Source: Oribacterium sp. WCC10
GTDB taxonomy: Bacteria; Bacillota; Clostridia; Lachnospirales; Lachnospiraceae
DNA length: 64,000 nt
Assembly: GCF_900113415.1 (NCBI RefSeq)
Contig: NZ_FOPH01000005.1
Location: 124,001 to 188,000, forward strand
Reading direction: 5' to 3'
The translations under genes and the position numbers were made by a program. The notes beneath the pieces are model-generated. The model saw nothing but the letters and a program-made list of their open reading frames with translations. It searched no databases and was not told the origin of the DNA. This document shows, piece after piece, positions 25,481-35,512 of this stretch. Every line of letters begins with the position of its first letter. Within the stretch, counting starts at the first letter, position 1.

Positions 25481-28400
25481 TCAAAACTCGACATTAACGA
25501 TGTCGTTCTGATTAAGTTCCCCAAGAAGTGATTTCCTGAGTTCTTCTATATATCTGTCTACATCCTCTGCCTTTTCGATCCTCCAGGAGGATGTATGCGC
25601 CACATTCTTAATGGTGACATTCTTTGTTTTTTTCTTTTTCGGTACTTCGATAACAAGATCAGTGTTAGGTTCGTCCGGCTTCTGCTTTTTAAGCTGTTCT
25701 TCTCTTGCATTTTTAGCCGCAAGTTCAGCATCGAGATCATTCATCTCATCCAGAAGTCTTATCTTAAGTGCGCTCGCCTTGTCTGCATACGCTCTCAGTC
25801 TCGATACATTGTTACAGGTGTCTGCACCGTCCCATATCTCGCTGAACAGATGGAGATATCCCGCTTTCTTTTCATCCTTATATTCTTTAGTATCTATAAC
25901 TTCTATTACCCTGTCCTTGTCATCTTCAATGGATTTTTTAACAGGGATAGCTGCATTTTCAAGAACTGTCGTGTAGGCGTTCATGAATTTATCTCTGAGG
26001 TCAGGAAGCTTCGGAATCTCTCTGTAAGGAGACTCCAGCTTCACTATCCGTTGCATCTCGGAAACGATATTCTCAAGATTCTTATCCACGATATAAGTCT
26101 TACTGTCCTCATATATATCCAGCATATCCAGGGCTCTTGCGAAGATCTTCTGCTGTTCACCGCTGAAGAAAGACTTTACAGGATCGTAATCTTCTGCATA
26201 ATCCAGAAGATCGTCCTGATTATTTGAGATGTACTCGAAGAACTCCTTAGGGTCCGTGTACTGAACTAAATCCTGCATGAGTTTCTTACCGGAATCTATG
26301 ACCTTCTTTCCCGGGAATGCATACTGGTTGTAATTTATCGCAAGCGCATTCATCTCATTCAGTCTGTTCTCTGAATACTTCTGGAATGTACGCATCACAC
26401 TGTCTTCATCTTCTGTCACAAAAGCGCTTCCGAACAGTTCCTTTGCAACTGTCTGTACCACCTTCTTGTACTTCTCATAAACGTGTCCTCTAACTCCCAT
26501 AAGAAGGGAATCAACGTACTGTTTCCTGATGATGTAGTTTACGATTTCATCAGGAGTCTTGTTAAGAAGATTTACAACAGTACCGTTCACTGTAAGGGAA
26601 ATATCACTTCTCTTGAAAAGTCTCGCTATCAGCCAGTGAACATCATCCTCCACAAATCCGTAAGGAGCACTCATGAATCTGTCCTTGATGGTCTTCATGG
26701 AAGTCTTGATGTGTATCTGAGCATTTCCGGAAATGAAACTGAGAACATCATCAAGTGCGTGAGCATTGGCCTCACCTGTATTTCCAAGCTCAAGCTTTAT
26801 CTGGTTTGTGTCACTGAACATCTTTCTGATACTTGCTTCATCAAAAGCGGTATCTATGTAGGAAAGCTTATGATATACAGTCTGGACCAGTTTGCCTATG
26901 GCTTCATTTATTCTCTGTGTGACTTCTTTTGATGAAAGGTTCGCCACATCCCCGTTCACATATATGGTGGCAGCCTTCAGGGACTCTGTGAGATAAAGCT
27001 TCGCGTTGGAGTTACGCTCTCTCATTTCCACACGCTTTGCTTCCTTGATGGTCTCATACTTTGTGAGCTGTGATGATGTATTGAGACGAAGGAACTTCTC
27101 TATCTTCAGATACGTCATAAGCTCCTCAAGGAATGCTGAGTCGTTAGGTAACAGAACGACAACTTCCCTGCTCGTGCCTGACATCATACGAAGTGTGGCA
27201 TCATCGTTTCCACCGTCATACCATGGTGTTAGGATACGTAAGCCAATGTCATAGTTCTGATTGGACTTATATGGTCTGTCATCCACGGTCTGATTGAATG
27301 AGAATGCATATCTTCCGCTGAAAGCCGGGTATCTGTATCTCTTATCAGAGAATATGTCCTCAAAGATCATCTCTGAGACCTTGTTGATGACTTCAGCCAT
27401 TTCTACATTCTGACTTTCAATCTCACGATTGATTTCCTGCTCTTCATCGGTAAGGAAAACATACAGACTGCCATTCTTCTGTACCAGCATCTGCTGTTGA
27501 AGGATTTTTAGCGATTCTTCAACTCTGTCCTTAAGTTCTATACGGTCGTTGTCAATGTTATCAATCATGAGGCTTGTGATGTTCTCAACATTGGCCTCTA
27601 TCTCAAGGATATACTTGATCATGAAGAGGGTCTTCAGAACATTGATAGTGAAGACATCATCTGTTTTCTTTTCCGGATTGATCTTTGAATTATCAAAGGC
27701 TCTGATGATCACACTTCTGTGACTATGGTCAAGGAAGTTCTCAAGTGCATCATAGAATCTGTGGAAAGGCACAATGGCACCTTCTGTCTCATTCATGATC
27801 TTCACTGCGGACTCTTTGAAAAGGGCGAGCATGGAACGCTCACCTTCTGAAAGGTGCTTTCCGGAAGCTCCATGGGTTCTTATGGATGTAAGGACACTTG
27901 CCAGGAGATTGAACTGGTAAGGTACAAAAGGATATACTCCGGCAAAGTCGTTCTCATCAAAATACAGTTTTTTTCTCTACGCCATCATTAAATACGATAA
28001 GGTTCTTTATAAGTGTTGCCTTCTGTTCGTAGAGAAGTCTCAGAGTCTCTGCACCGGTCTCGTTCTTTGCCAGGATTCTCTTTTTGATTACTTCGTCAAC
28101 ATTGGCAGAAGAAAGAGCAAGTCTTGTGGCAAAACGTCCCTGAATCTTTGAGAAGTCATTGCCCTTTACCTTCATGATAGAGTCAACGTCCTGCTGACTG
28201 GTGACAACTACCCATGCCTTGCCCTTACATTCTTTGCTGAGCTCTTCTCTTACTGTCTGGAGATTCAGCATGAGGTTAGAGTCGTCACCGATATACTGAC
28301 CGACTTCATCAACCATGAATACAACATGGCGGTTCTCGCCCTTCTTATCGATATACTCTTTTACACGCTTTGCGAAGTCTTCAATGCTGATGCGATAAGT

Positions 28401-29099
28401 CTCTGACGCTTTTTCACACCAGTTACGCGCTGCCGCCTCGCTCATGAACCCAATGTTCACAAGAGCTTCGACTACATCGTCCTGTATGAAATCAAATTTA
28501 TGTCTTGATGATTCCCAGGCAGAGCCATATTCATCTTCAAAGGCTTCTTTGAACTGTTCATATTTTCCTTCGTCTGTGAGCTGGCTTTCCAGATCAGCAA
28601 GGTGCGGCAGGCTTCCGCAGAATCCCTGCATCTCGTTGAAGACCTTGAGGAAAACATTTACGATTGCATCCTTGTTCTGCTTACTGTTGCTGTCACTCTT
28701 CGAATCAATGTTGAAAAGGATGACATCATTCGGAGTCTGGGCAGCAAGCTTCATATCTGAGAGCACCATGGCGTCTGAGATCTTCTTGTCATCGATAAAA
28801 TAATCAATGGCCCTTTTACCATCGATTTCCTTGTTCGCAAGGATGTATGAAAGGATCTTCAGGAAGTGAGATTTACCACTTCCGAAGAAACCGGAGATCC
28901 ATACACCGATTTCGTTAGTATTTCCGTTAATTCCTTTTTTATATGCTTCAAAAAAATCGGCAAAATGCTTCTGTAATTCTCTTGTAACTACATACTCTTC
29001 AAGTTCCTGCGATACATTTGTTTCTTCGCCCTGACCCACGATGATGACACCCTGGATTTCACGATCTATAGGCTTCTGAAACATATCTTTTATTTGCAT
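25481..29099 (-). CDS. brxC: BREX ATPase BrxC, disrupted by a frameshift in an A7 tract
   Basis: Type 1 BREX BrxC is about 1200 residues. Here residues 1-380 (29099-27957) carry Walker A ISGFFGSGKSHFLK near residue 70 and Walker B HVVFMVDEVGQYIG, and end in a premature TGA after VEKKTVF. The frame one base away continues at once with KLYFDENDFAGVYPFVPYQF and runs to 25481, through the helical C-terminal half. The switch lies at seven A on the coding strand (T7 at 27968-27974); removing one A restores a single frame. Possible causes are a real mutation, a slippery phase-variable switch, transcriptional slippage or a homopolymer sequencing error. BrxC is essential for BREX, so as written the system would be off unless slippage occurs. 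Confidence 0.85.
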
Positions 29100-29251
29100 G
29101 ACTTCTCCATTCCGCTGCATAGATAAGCAGCAAAGATTCCATCTGTTAGGTTAAAAAATAGTGGTACAAAGAACCTGCCTGGCATAGATGAGTGGCATAT
29201 ACCTGCTCACTTTCCATAACGTGCTTCGTGCAGATCCTTTGAATGTATTAG

Positions 29252-29830
29252 TTATTTCACCAGTTTGAATGCCCGATAATAGTTATCATCTTTTATCTCA
29301 TCAAACAGGACCAGCTCCTGCTCGTCATAAGTACCTGGGAAGAACATCACAACCGGTGCCTTTACAAATGCCTGATGCAGGTTATTAAGCACTTTATGTG
29401 AACGCAAGATAGGAAAACATTTTCCTACACCGGTCAAAAATACTACTGCATTATCCGGAGTATGATCCTTAATATACTGAACGATCAAACTGTCATCATC
29501 ATTTATCTTCATGGAGTTGGTGACAGCCTTTGTGATCCTTTCAAGTCCTTTTTTTTCTTCGAATCTATAGCAGTTTTCCATAAAGTCGTTTTCTTTCAGG
29601 AAATCTATGATAATGTCATAAAGGTCAAATACTACGAGTTCAAAATCCTCTCCGCCCTTTGAGTTTCTGTTCTTCATATATTTAATACGCTCTCTAACTT
29701 CGAGTTCAAACTGAGGAGGATAATCAAAAACCCAATAATTTACTTCATTAGCTCTTCCGCTATTCTCTCTGAATGAAGGTTTCTTTATAGCCTCCTCCAT
29801 CTTATCGAGACGTTCCAAAAAATCTGCCAT
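29252..29830 (-). CDS. brxB: BREX protein BrxB (DUF1788)
   Basis: 192 residues, the usual BrxB length. Family blocks are seen: WVFDYPPQFELEVRERI and VFLTGVGKCFPILRSHKVLN, then PVVMFFPGTYDEQELVLFDE. A core type 1 BREX component of unknown biochemical role. Its ATG overlaps the last base of the brxA stop. 152 bp separate its stop from the brxC start; that gap contains nothing I recognise. Confidence 0.93.
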   Translation of the reverse strand: MADFLERLDKMEEAIKKPSFRENSGRANEVNYWVFDYPPQFELEVRERIKYMKNRNSKGGEDFELVVFDLYDIIIDFLKENDFMENCYRFEEKKGLERITKAVTNSMKINDDDSLIVQYIKDHTPDNAVVFLTGVGKCFPILRSHKVLNNLHQAFVKAPVVMFFPGTYDEQELVLFDEIKDDNYYRAFKLVK

Positions 29831-30453
29831 TATCTGATACCCTCCATTGCCTTTGCTATAGGAGCATAACCGTAATCATCGAGCCAATGCTTAAGTACCG
29901 GATCTAATACCGGCTTTAGGATCTTCCTCTCTGATGCCCTGCTGTACTCATCCAGTAGTCCTGCCTCAAAGAGCATAGTCTTGTAGCTTCTTGCAAGTCT
30001 TTTTACGGTCATTTCTGTAAGCTTTTCTATTTCAGGATGCTGTTCCTGCTTATTTTTGAAGAATATACTTATGTCTGCATCAGTAAGTACATTACTTCCG
30101 ATTATCAGTTTTTCTCTTATGACCTCGTACATAAAATCAAAGAATAAGGTGTCATGAGCAAGAACCGCAGCCAAGGCAAATAGTTTCTGTGTTGAAATAT
30201 CACTGTCCGTAAACAGTGGATAAAAGCTTTCATCCAGAGATTTGATCCTAGTAGTGACTGTCGAAAGAACCATCTTTGCTCTTGCAGGCGTGCTCGCTCC
30301 AAATATATTTTCTTCTTCATTTAACTTCTTAATATCGTCAAATGATTTTCCTGATGACAGCAGCTGGACTTCTTTTCTGAATTCCATAAACCAGAAGGAG
30401 AACTTCACAGCTCCGGCGCTATACTTATTTCTCTTCACTTGAGCTGCCTCCAT
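29830..30453 (-). CDS. brxA: BREX protein BrxA (DUF1819)
   Basis: 207 residues. It begins with KYSAGAVKFSFWFMEF and has the winged-helix-rich DUF1819 body ending in KPVLDPVLKHWLDDYGYAPI. Characterised BrxA binds DNA. It overlaps the regulator gene by 29 bp, indicating co-translation, and ends one base into brxB. Confidence 0.93.
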   Translation of the reverse strand: MEAAQVKRNKYSAGAVKFSFWFMEFRKEVQLLSSGKSFDDIKKLNEEENIFGASTPARAKMVLSTVTTRIKSLDESFYPLFTDSDISTQKLFALAAVLAHDTLFFDFMYEVIREKLIIGSNVLTDADISIFFKNKQEQHPEIEKLTEMTVKRLARSYKTMLFEAGLLDEYSRASERKILKPVLDPVLKHWLDDYGYAPIAKAMEGIR

Positions 30454-30655
30454 CCTCAGGAATCATTTCCATCATGTCACCTACGTCGCAATTAAGGTAT
30501 TCACAGATTCTGGTTATGACATCCATGGAGATATTTTCATTTTTGCCCATTTTGGCTATAGTATTAGGACTGGTCCTGACTGCCTCGATCAAATCGGACC
30601 TTTTCATGTTCTTATCTATGAGCAATTTCCATAATTTATTGTAACTAACCCTCAT
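30425..30655 (-). CDS. XRE-family regulator of the BREX operon
   Basis: 76 residues: a compact Cro/CI-type helix-turn-helix (KRSDLIEAVRTSPNTIAKMG, then VITRICEYLNCDVGDMME). First gene of the operon, behind a ribosome site AAGAGGTAATC and overlapping brxA. By position it is likely to autoregulate the defence operon. Confidence 0.88.
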   Translation of the reverse strand: MRVSYNKLWKLLIDKNMKRSDLIEAVRTSPNTIAKMGKNENISMDVITRICEYLNCDVGDMMEMIPEDGGSSSEEK

Positions 30656-30694
30656 CTTTGATTACCTCTTAACATAAAATCAACAACATAATGA

Positions 30695-30726
30695 TTTTAG
30701 CATAGATAATCTTGGAAATATATAAT
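30695..30726 (-). promoter_or_regulatory. Candidate BREX operon promoter
   Basis: An extended -10 (TGCTAAAAT on the minus strand, -10 at 30695-30700) stands 40 bp before the regulator ATG. The -35 is weak (AT-rich, about 30718-30726). AT-rich partial palindromes around 30730-30780 could be operator sequence for the regulator. Confidence 0.4.
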
Positions 30727-30790
30727 CTATAGGTTGTTATAGTTATAGTCTCGTAAGTTTCTTAATCTATTAAAATAATCTCGAAAACAT

Positions 30791-30856
30791 AAAAAACACC
30801 TCCTCATATATGTACATTCAGTTTTTATTCTGAATATACAATACACGATGAGGTGT
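30791..30856 (-). terminator. Terminator upstream of the BREX operon
   Basis: ACACCTCAT pairs with GAGGAGGTGT on the minus strand, with an inner TTCAG/CTGAA hairpin, followed by T6. It insulates the BREX promoter from the small lipoprotein gene upstream. Confidence 0.7.
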
Positions 30857-30972
30857 ACGTTAAAAACCGCAGTTCATATGTTTGGGTATTACGCTGTAGC
30901 ATTAGATTCTAATAGCCACATAAAGCAACAATACTCATTATCTGTACTACTGTTTTATGATCACTTTCAAAC

Positions 30973-31203
30973 TTATTTTGTTCGTAGAATCACATTGACC
31001 GAATGTGTAAGATAGACAGTACCATCGGCAGCCTTGATCTGAATCATATCCGAATTTTCGTAATCCGTCCAGGAAGATACCTCCACAGTACCTATACCAT
31101 TGATGTCAGCATATTTATACGCCCATGTTGTGTCTACTATTGTTCTGTTGCATCCTGCAAGAATTAATCCTAATAAAGCTGTAACTACAAACATTTTCTT
31201 CAT
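30973..31203 (-). CDS. Small lipoprotein
   Basis: 76 residues with a lipobox at LILAGC (Cys18). The mature part is a short domain (WAYKYADINGIGTVEVSSWT and on) typical of small Clostridia phage or island lipoproteins of unknown role. Ribosome site GAGGTAA. It precedes the BREX operon and is separated from it by a terminator. Confidence 0.7.
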   Translation of the reverse strand: MKKMFVVTALLGLILAGCNRTIVDTTWAYKYADINGIGTVEVSSWTDYENSDMIQIKAADGTVYLTHSVNVILRTK

Positions 31204-31255
31204 TTTAACATTACCTCATATAAAAACTATGATCAATCTTCATAAAATAACATTA

Positions 31256-31803
31256 TTAAATCTCATCTGAGTGCATCCTCATTGCTCCACGGATCAAAAA
31301 ATATAAACACCAGAACCATATGTTTTCATCGTCTGAATCATCGAGCATTCGCTCAAAAACACCATTTATAACCTGTTTAAATCCGGGACCGGCCATAAGC
31401 ATCAAATAAGCCCCGCCTACACGCGTATAAGTTGTTATCTCCTCAACTAACTCTTCAAGATTATCGGTTTTATAATCATTATATAATGAGGTAATATGAT
31501 TGAGCTGTTGAATACAGTCATTCGTCTTTCCATTCATTTCTGCTTTAAAAGCATTAAACCTATCACTTGTATATCCGTTATCATTAATGGATATAATCTC
31601 TTTTATAACAGCTATACATGTTTTGATGATACCTCTCATCTCATCATCTGTATAAGCACATCTAAATGTAATATCTTGTATAGGTACCTCATAACATCGA
31701 CCATCCGTTGTTTTTCTCCGGTTGCAAAATCATCTATTATCCGTTCTGCCAGAGCATCTGTATAGTCATCCTGCAAAAGATCAAATTTTGATATTTTAAG
31801 CAT
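31256..31803 (-). pseudogene. Unknown protein split by a frameshift at an A5 tract
   Basis: From ATG 31803 (AAGGAG upstream) the frame reads MLKISKFDLLQDDYTDALAE and on to FATGEK. Past the A5 at 31711-31715 it becomes nonsense and stops at 31636. The frame that includes the 127-residue ORF (31256-31639) picks up directly with TTDGRCYEVPIQDITFRCAY, so one added A would give a single protein of about 182 residues. Family unknown. It is the second homopolymer frameshift near the BREX operon. Confidence 0.55.
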
Positions 31804-31841
31804 GTTGTGCTTCTCCTTCTCTTTTCATAGTTTTTGCTTCT

Positions 31842-32078
31842 TTACTGCACGCACTTTTTGGTTCGGAATCCTTTGCAAAGTTTTCCATTTTTAACTGCAC
31901 TATCTTCTGGCAGGCACCCCCAACAACCCATGTCACTTGTAAGATTCTCGCAATCCCCGCACTTTAGTTCTTTGTTCTGGGATAATGCATCATATCGTGG
32001 CTCTACATCTGGTGTTTTTGATAAAACATCCAGGCAGTTCCCCTTTGACCTTTGTATGGTAAGATCTTGTTCTGCCAT
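31842..32078 (-). CDS. Small cysteine-rich protein
   Basis: 78 residues with CGDCENL, CWGC and a later Cys pair (LCKGF, KKC), suggesting a zinc or Fe-S site. Ribosome site AAGGAAG upstream. No family recognised. It ends 38 bp upstream of the frameshifted gene, so the two could share a transcript. Confidence 0.55.
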   Translation of the reverse strand: MAEQDLTIQRSKGNCLDVLSKTPDVEPRYDALSQNKELKCGDCENLTSDMGCWGCLPEDSAVKNGKLCKGFRTKKCVQ

Positions 32079-32488
32079 ATTCGCCCACTGCTCTTCCTTT
32101 GCTTAACTACTTCTTTACATTATCTTACTCTCAACGAATCAGCAAAACAAGGCACGGCTTTAAGGCACATCAATGATAATTATTTGAATAAATGGTACGA
32201 TTCTTACACCCTCTTCTACAGGATTAATTTTAGACAGACTCTCCTTCCCAATTTTGGGTATAAAAAATGCCGAAATATGGGTTTTTTTAAATATCCCATA
32301 TTTCAGCATCTTTATTATTGTGGTGGATTATTAACCTTAGCAGGAAATACAATGCATTTATAATCACCCATATCCTGGGTTAATCCCCTATCCGATAGGG
32401 TTTTGGATGATTTGATATCTCCTATAATCGCACAATAGATCACAACATTAACCTCTTCTTTTTAATATCTTAATCTGTATTATGTCAT

Positions 32489-32668
32489 TGTTGCCTTATA
32501 ATGGCAACATTAGTAATGTTGCCATTGTGTCGGATGAGGAAAACAGTCACCCGTCTAGTAATATCTCTTTTTATCATTCAATCTCTTAAAATGTAGAATT
32601 CTACATTTTTTTGTGTTCATATTTATCATCGGCAACATTTGTAATCAATAATTTTGTAGAATTCTACA
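32489..32668. repeat. Cluster of palindromic operator- or partition-like sites
   Basis: GTTGCC-TTATAAT-GGCAAC-ATTAGTAAT-GTTGCC (32490-32523) makes two overlapping palindromes. GGCAACATTTGTAAT (32631) is a further half site. TGTAGAATTCTACA occurs twice, at 32592-32605 and 32655-32668, exactly 63 bp apart. No gene is seen in 32079-32831. Could be a plasmid-type origin or partition region, or operators. Confidence 0.5.
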
Positions 32669-32831
32669 TTTTTTCGGAATATGGCTATAACTGCAGGTAT
32701 GTGCGAAAGCGCCATTATCACTAGTGATGTACTGAAGCATCGTATAAATCCTCTATTGACATTTTGTGGGCTTTGTACCTCTTTTTGTCATTCGTTATAG
32801 ACCTGATTCTTTATTTTTTATTTCACACACA

Positions 32832-32860
32832 AAAAAAGAAGCGGAAAATCGCTTCTTTTA
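32832..32860 (-). terminator. Terminator of the mobilisation operon
   Basis: AAAAGAAGCGATTTTCCGCTTCTTTTTTT on the minus strand: an AAGAAGCG/CGCTTCTT stem with a T-run. It lies 70 bp after the DUF6040 stop. Confidence 0.75.
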
Positions 32861-32928
32861 GTCTTATGTTCTGCTCTTATTACAGAAAAATAGATTTCTT
32901 TTGTTCTCGTCATGGAAGTCATAGAACC

Positions 32929-33807
32929 TTACTCTTTTGAACGCTGCGAGCGTTGACTTGCCACAGCCATTATCTTTAAATATATATAATTTACCAACAG
33001 CCACACTATGACAAGGTTAACTCTCAGCCACGTAAGCCTGTCTGCGAACTATACAAGCGGCGCCAAACTTAGAAGAGCCACAGTCATACTCCCTATATCC
33101 TGTGCTATATCACGCTACAGAGTTACGCTCCTACGCGCTATCTAATATATTAAACCATACCCTATTGCCACTGTGGCAACAAATGTAAATACTGTCAGCA
33201 ATCCGGCAATAATAATATTTATATTTACGTACTGGATCATCTGTTTAATTTTGTATACCGTTTTACTCATTTTGACTGCAATATCAAACGGTATTTTTAA
33301 AATCGTGAATGCATACTATAATGCATCCGCAAAATCTCTTGAAAATCTAACAGAATTAATTCCGGTAAGTAACGTTACAAATATACTATATAACAAAGCT
33401 GTTATTGTTATTCCATAGACAGCATTAATCTTTTGCCTGTACTCTCTTTGACATAGGTCACGATTCTTTTCCGTTAGTTTTTTTGCTTTCTAGGATAGAA
33501 CCCGATCATATTGCTTTTGCATTTTTGAGGCTTGATTTTTAAAGTTTTCGGCTTCAGCAAGACGTTTCTCTAGTTCTAATTCTTTTTTACGGTAGTCTTC
33601 ATTAGCGAATGAAATCATCGTCTTGATCTTGGCTTTCATATCGGTGATTACATTCTTTAATTTCACATTCTCGGTCAGTAATCGCTGATTCTCCATCAAC
33701 AAACTCTCTATCGTCTCGGACTCTTCGTTCGATTTTATCAATCTGTCGTTCTTTTTTGCGTTTTCGTTCTCGTTCTTTTCTGAGTTCATTCTGTCTCTTA
33801 AATTCAT
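32929..33807 (-). pseudogene. DUF6040-type mobilisation protein with five in-frame TAG codons
   Basis: One frame of 293 codons from ATG 33807 to TAA 32929-32931. It is a charged coiled coil (MNSEKNENENAKKNDRL, then ELELEKRLAEAENFKNQASK), then LTEKNRDLCQREYRQKI, then three to four membrane segments (AVYGITITALLYSIFVTLL; IIIAGLLTVFTFVATVAIGY; IGSMTVALLSLAPLV). The sequence keeps family character to the end but is broken by TAG at 33490, 33316, 33142, 33115 and 33049. There is no TAA, TGA or frameshift. At least one TAG (LAPLV-TAG-FADRL) falls where relatives as I recall them have Trp. It overlaps the relaxase 3' end. Recoded or decayed; see finding. Confidence 0.7.
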
Positions 33808-34597
33808 TAAGCAGCCCCTCTTTAGAAATATCCATATTAAATGATTTACTTAAGTTGGTATCGCGCACCTTATCACCCTTGTCATTTTCAAAGGTAATAT
33901 GTTTTCTATTATCTGTCCAAGTGGTATGCCACCCTCGTTCCTCCATTTCTTCAATAAAACAATCTCTGCTACAACAATCAGCCTTTGCTTCAAACACCGC
34001 ACTACCACAATCAACGACATAACTCTTTTTTGACACATCCGCCAAAAGCTTGTATTTATCTTTACTCCATGCACCAACCGCTCCATCCTCCATGACAGTG
34101 CCATCATAATGCATGCCCTTTGCTGGTACAGACAGTCCTTTTTCAATGCACATTTTATTTGTTAAGTCTTTCATTCTTTGCAGATCAGCTCTGCTATTTT
34201 GGAGTTTTAAGCCGTTTACCCATGACACGGTATTAGTCACAAGATGTATATGCAAATGCTTCCTATCCTGATGTACTGCTATTAAAGTCTGATGATCTGG
34301 AAACTATTTTTCAGCAAATTCTTTGCCAAAATCTAAAGCCTGGACCGGAGTAATTGGATCATCAGGTGCAAAGGATATGACATTATGGTTATACATACGA
34401 CCACTATCCTTATCCTAAATCTTTTTTTCAGTCACAAAGCTTTGATAAACTGTATCCTAGTTTATTTCATCCGGGGCTGGTCCGGTCATATATACAAGGT
34501 AGTCTGTGGTCTTTTGTTCCCTCAGTACATATTCAATGCAATTTCGAAGTGCACCGTGGCTCATGGTTTTGCTGTTGATTGTCTTGTTAATTGCCAT
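33602..34597 (-). pseudogene. MobA-type relaxase with three in-frame TAG codons
   Basis: A continuous frame of 332 codons from ATG 34597 to TAA 33602. The N-terminal domain is a relaxase: SHGALRNCIEYVLREQKTTD, DTVYQSF, DSGRMYNHNVISF and the metal-binding HQDRKHLHIHLVTNTVSW with its paired histidines. TAG occurs at 34457 (after DEIN), 34415 (after EKKI) and 34304 (after FAEK); the last two fall where I recall Trp in relatives. Otherwise the protein looks intact, with Trp also written TGG elsewhere. A relaxase nicks oriT and leads the strand into a recipient. It overlaps mobC and lies next to the oriT-like structure. Confidence 0.75.
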
Positions 34598-34926
34598 TCC
34601 ACATCTACCTCCTGCTTTATGCTCTTAACCTCATCTGCAATCTGTAATAATGTTTTTACTGTAGGTATCCGTCCTTGCCCATTGGCCACATGTGCCATTT
34701 GATTAAGGTTTGTCCCCATGCCTCTTAATTGCCTATCGATGTCAGCTAGGATTATATTTTTATTTTTCAACTCTTCTATTACCTCCGCTGATGTAATCTG
34801 ACTGTTTAAACAAGCCTCGATTATATACATTTGCTAAGTCAGTCCAGATTGAGTGACTTTTTCCTTCAGCTGTTCGTATTCTTCAGTCGAAAGACGTAAT
34901 AATATTGCCTTATTTCTTTTACGCAT
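34561..34926 (-). pseudogene. MobC-type mobilisation accessory protein with one in-frame TAG
   Basis: Frame of 122 codons from ATG 34926 to TGA 34561. It starts RKRNKAILLRLSTEEYEQLK (ribbon-helix-helix-like) and is interrupted by TAG at 34834 (codon 31). It continues QMYIIEACLNSQI and ends with a typical MobC tail (RQLRGMGTNLNQMAHVANGQ). MobC proteins help the relaxase open oriT. It ends 37 bp inside the relaxase start, so the operon arrangement is intact. Upstream lies the oriT-like inverted repeat region. Confidence 0.72.
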
Positions 34927-35041
34927 AATATGTTCCTCGCAAAAATATGATTGAGTTCTGAAAATATAATTTTTATTTCAAAAGCCTCCTTCCTATATCC
35001 AGCACCAAAAGAATATCGCCTTTAATCCAAAGCAGGATCCA

Positions 35042-35142
35042 AGGGTGCAACCCTGGCAAGTTTAGTTAGCAGCCCTAAAGGCTGCTAACGATGGCCGGTG
35101 TATATACACCGGACGAAACTTGCCTGACAGCTTAAGGCTGTC
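35042..35142. other. Candidate oriT: branched inverted repeats next to mobC
   Basis: Outer arms GGCAAGTTT (35055) and AAACTTGCC (35116) enclose two perfect hairpins, GTTAGCAGCC/GGCTGCTAAC and CCGGTG/CACCGG. They are flanked by AGGGT/ACCCT (35042-35054) and GACAGC/GCTGTC (35126-35142). A non-coding structured block directly upstream of mobC is where the transfer origin of such elements normally lies. Confidence 0.6.
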
Positions 35143-35182
35143 TGTGGTCTTTAGATTGAAGGAAGAGGAAGCAGGAAGAATT

Positions 35183-35270
35183 AGCTTTTTTTAGGAGTGA
35201 TAATCTTTGCAAAGTGCGTCTCCCTTGCCGGAGAGGAGCTTTGCAAAGATTATCGATGCTAAAAAAAGCT
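35183..35270. repeat. Long near-perfect hairpin beside oriT
   Basis: AGCTTTTTTTAG and GATAATCTTTGCAAAG (35183-35214) pair with CTTTGCAAAGATTATC and CTAAAAAAAGCT (35239-35270), giving about 28 bp of near-perfect stem around a 24-nt loop. Could be a single-strand origin, a terminator or a recombination relic. No gene in 35271-35512. Confidence 0.6.
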
Positions 35271-35512
35271 TTTGGGGGTGAAAAGATAAGAGGAGAATTG
35301 AATCATTATTTTGGAATCTTATCCATCACGTCAGTGGTATTAATGGATTCTTCCTGTATCACGATTGTGGTATTTACATATCATTCCATTATCTTGCTTT
35401 AATAATCTACCCACAAATGTATCTCCGTCTTCAATTTCAAGGATCACTTACTTTGTACAGATAAGTTTTTATAGCTATATAAGTGTGACCGGAATACTGA
35501 TTATTATGCCCA

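Noticed and set aside
33173-33418. Plus-strand hydrophobic frame of 81 codons
   Set aside because: It is antisense to the membrane part of the DUF6040 frame, starts at GTG without a ribosome site, and is explained as a shadow of that gene.
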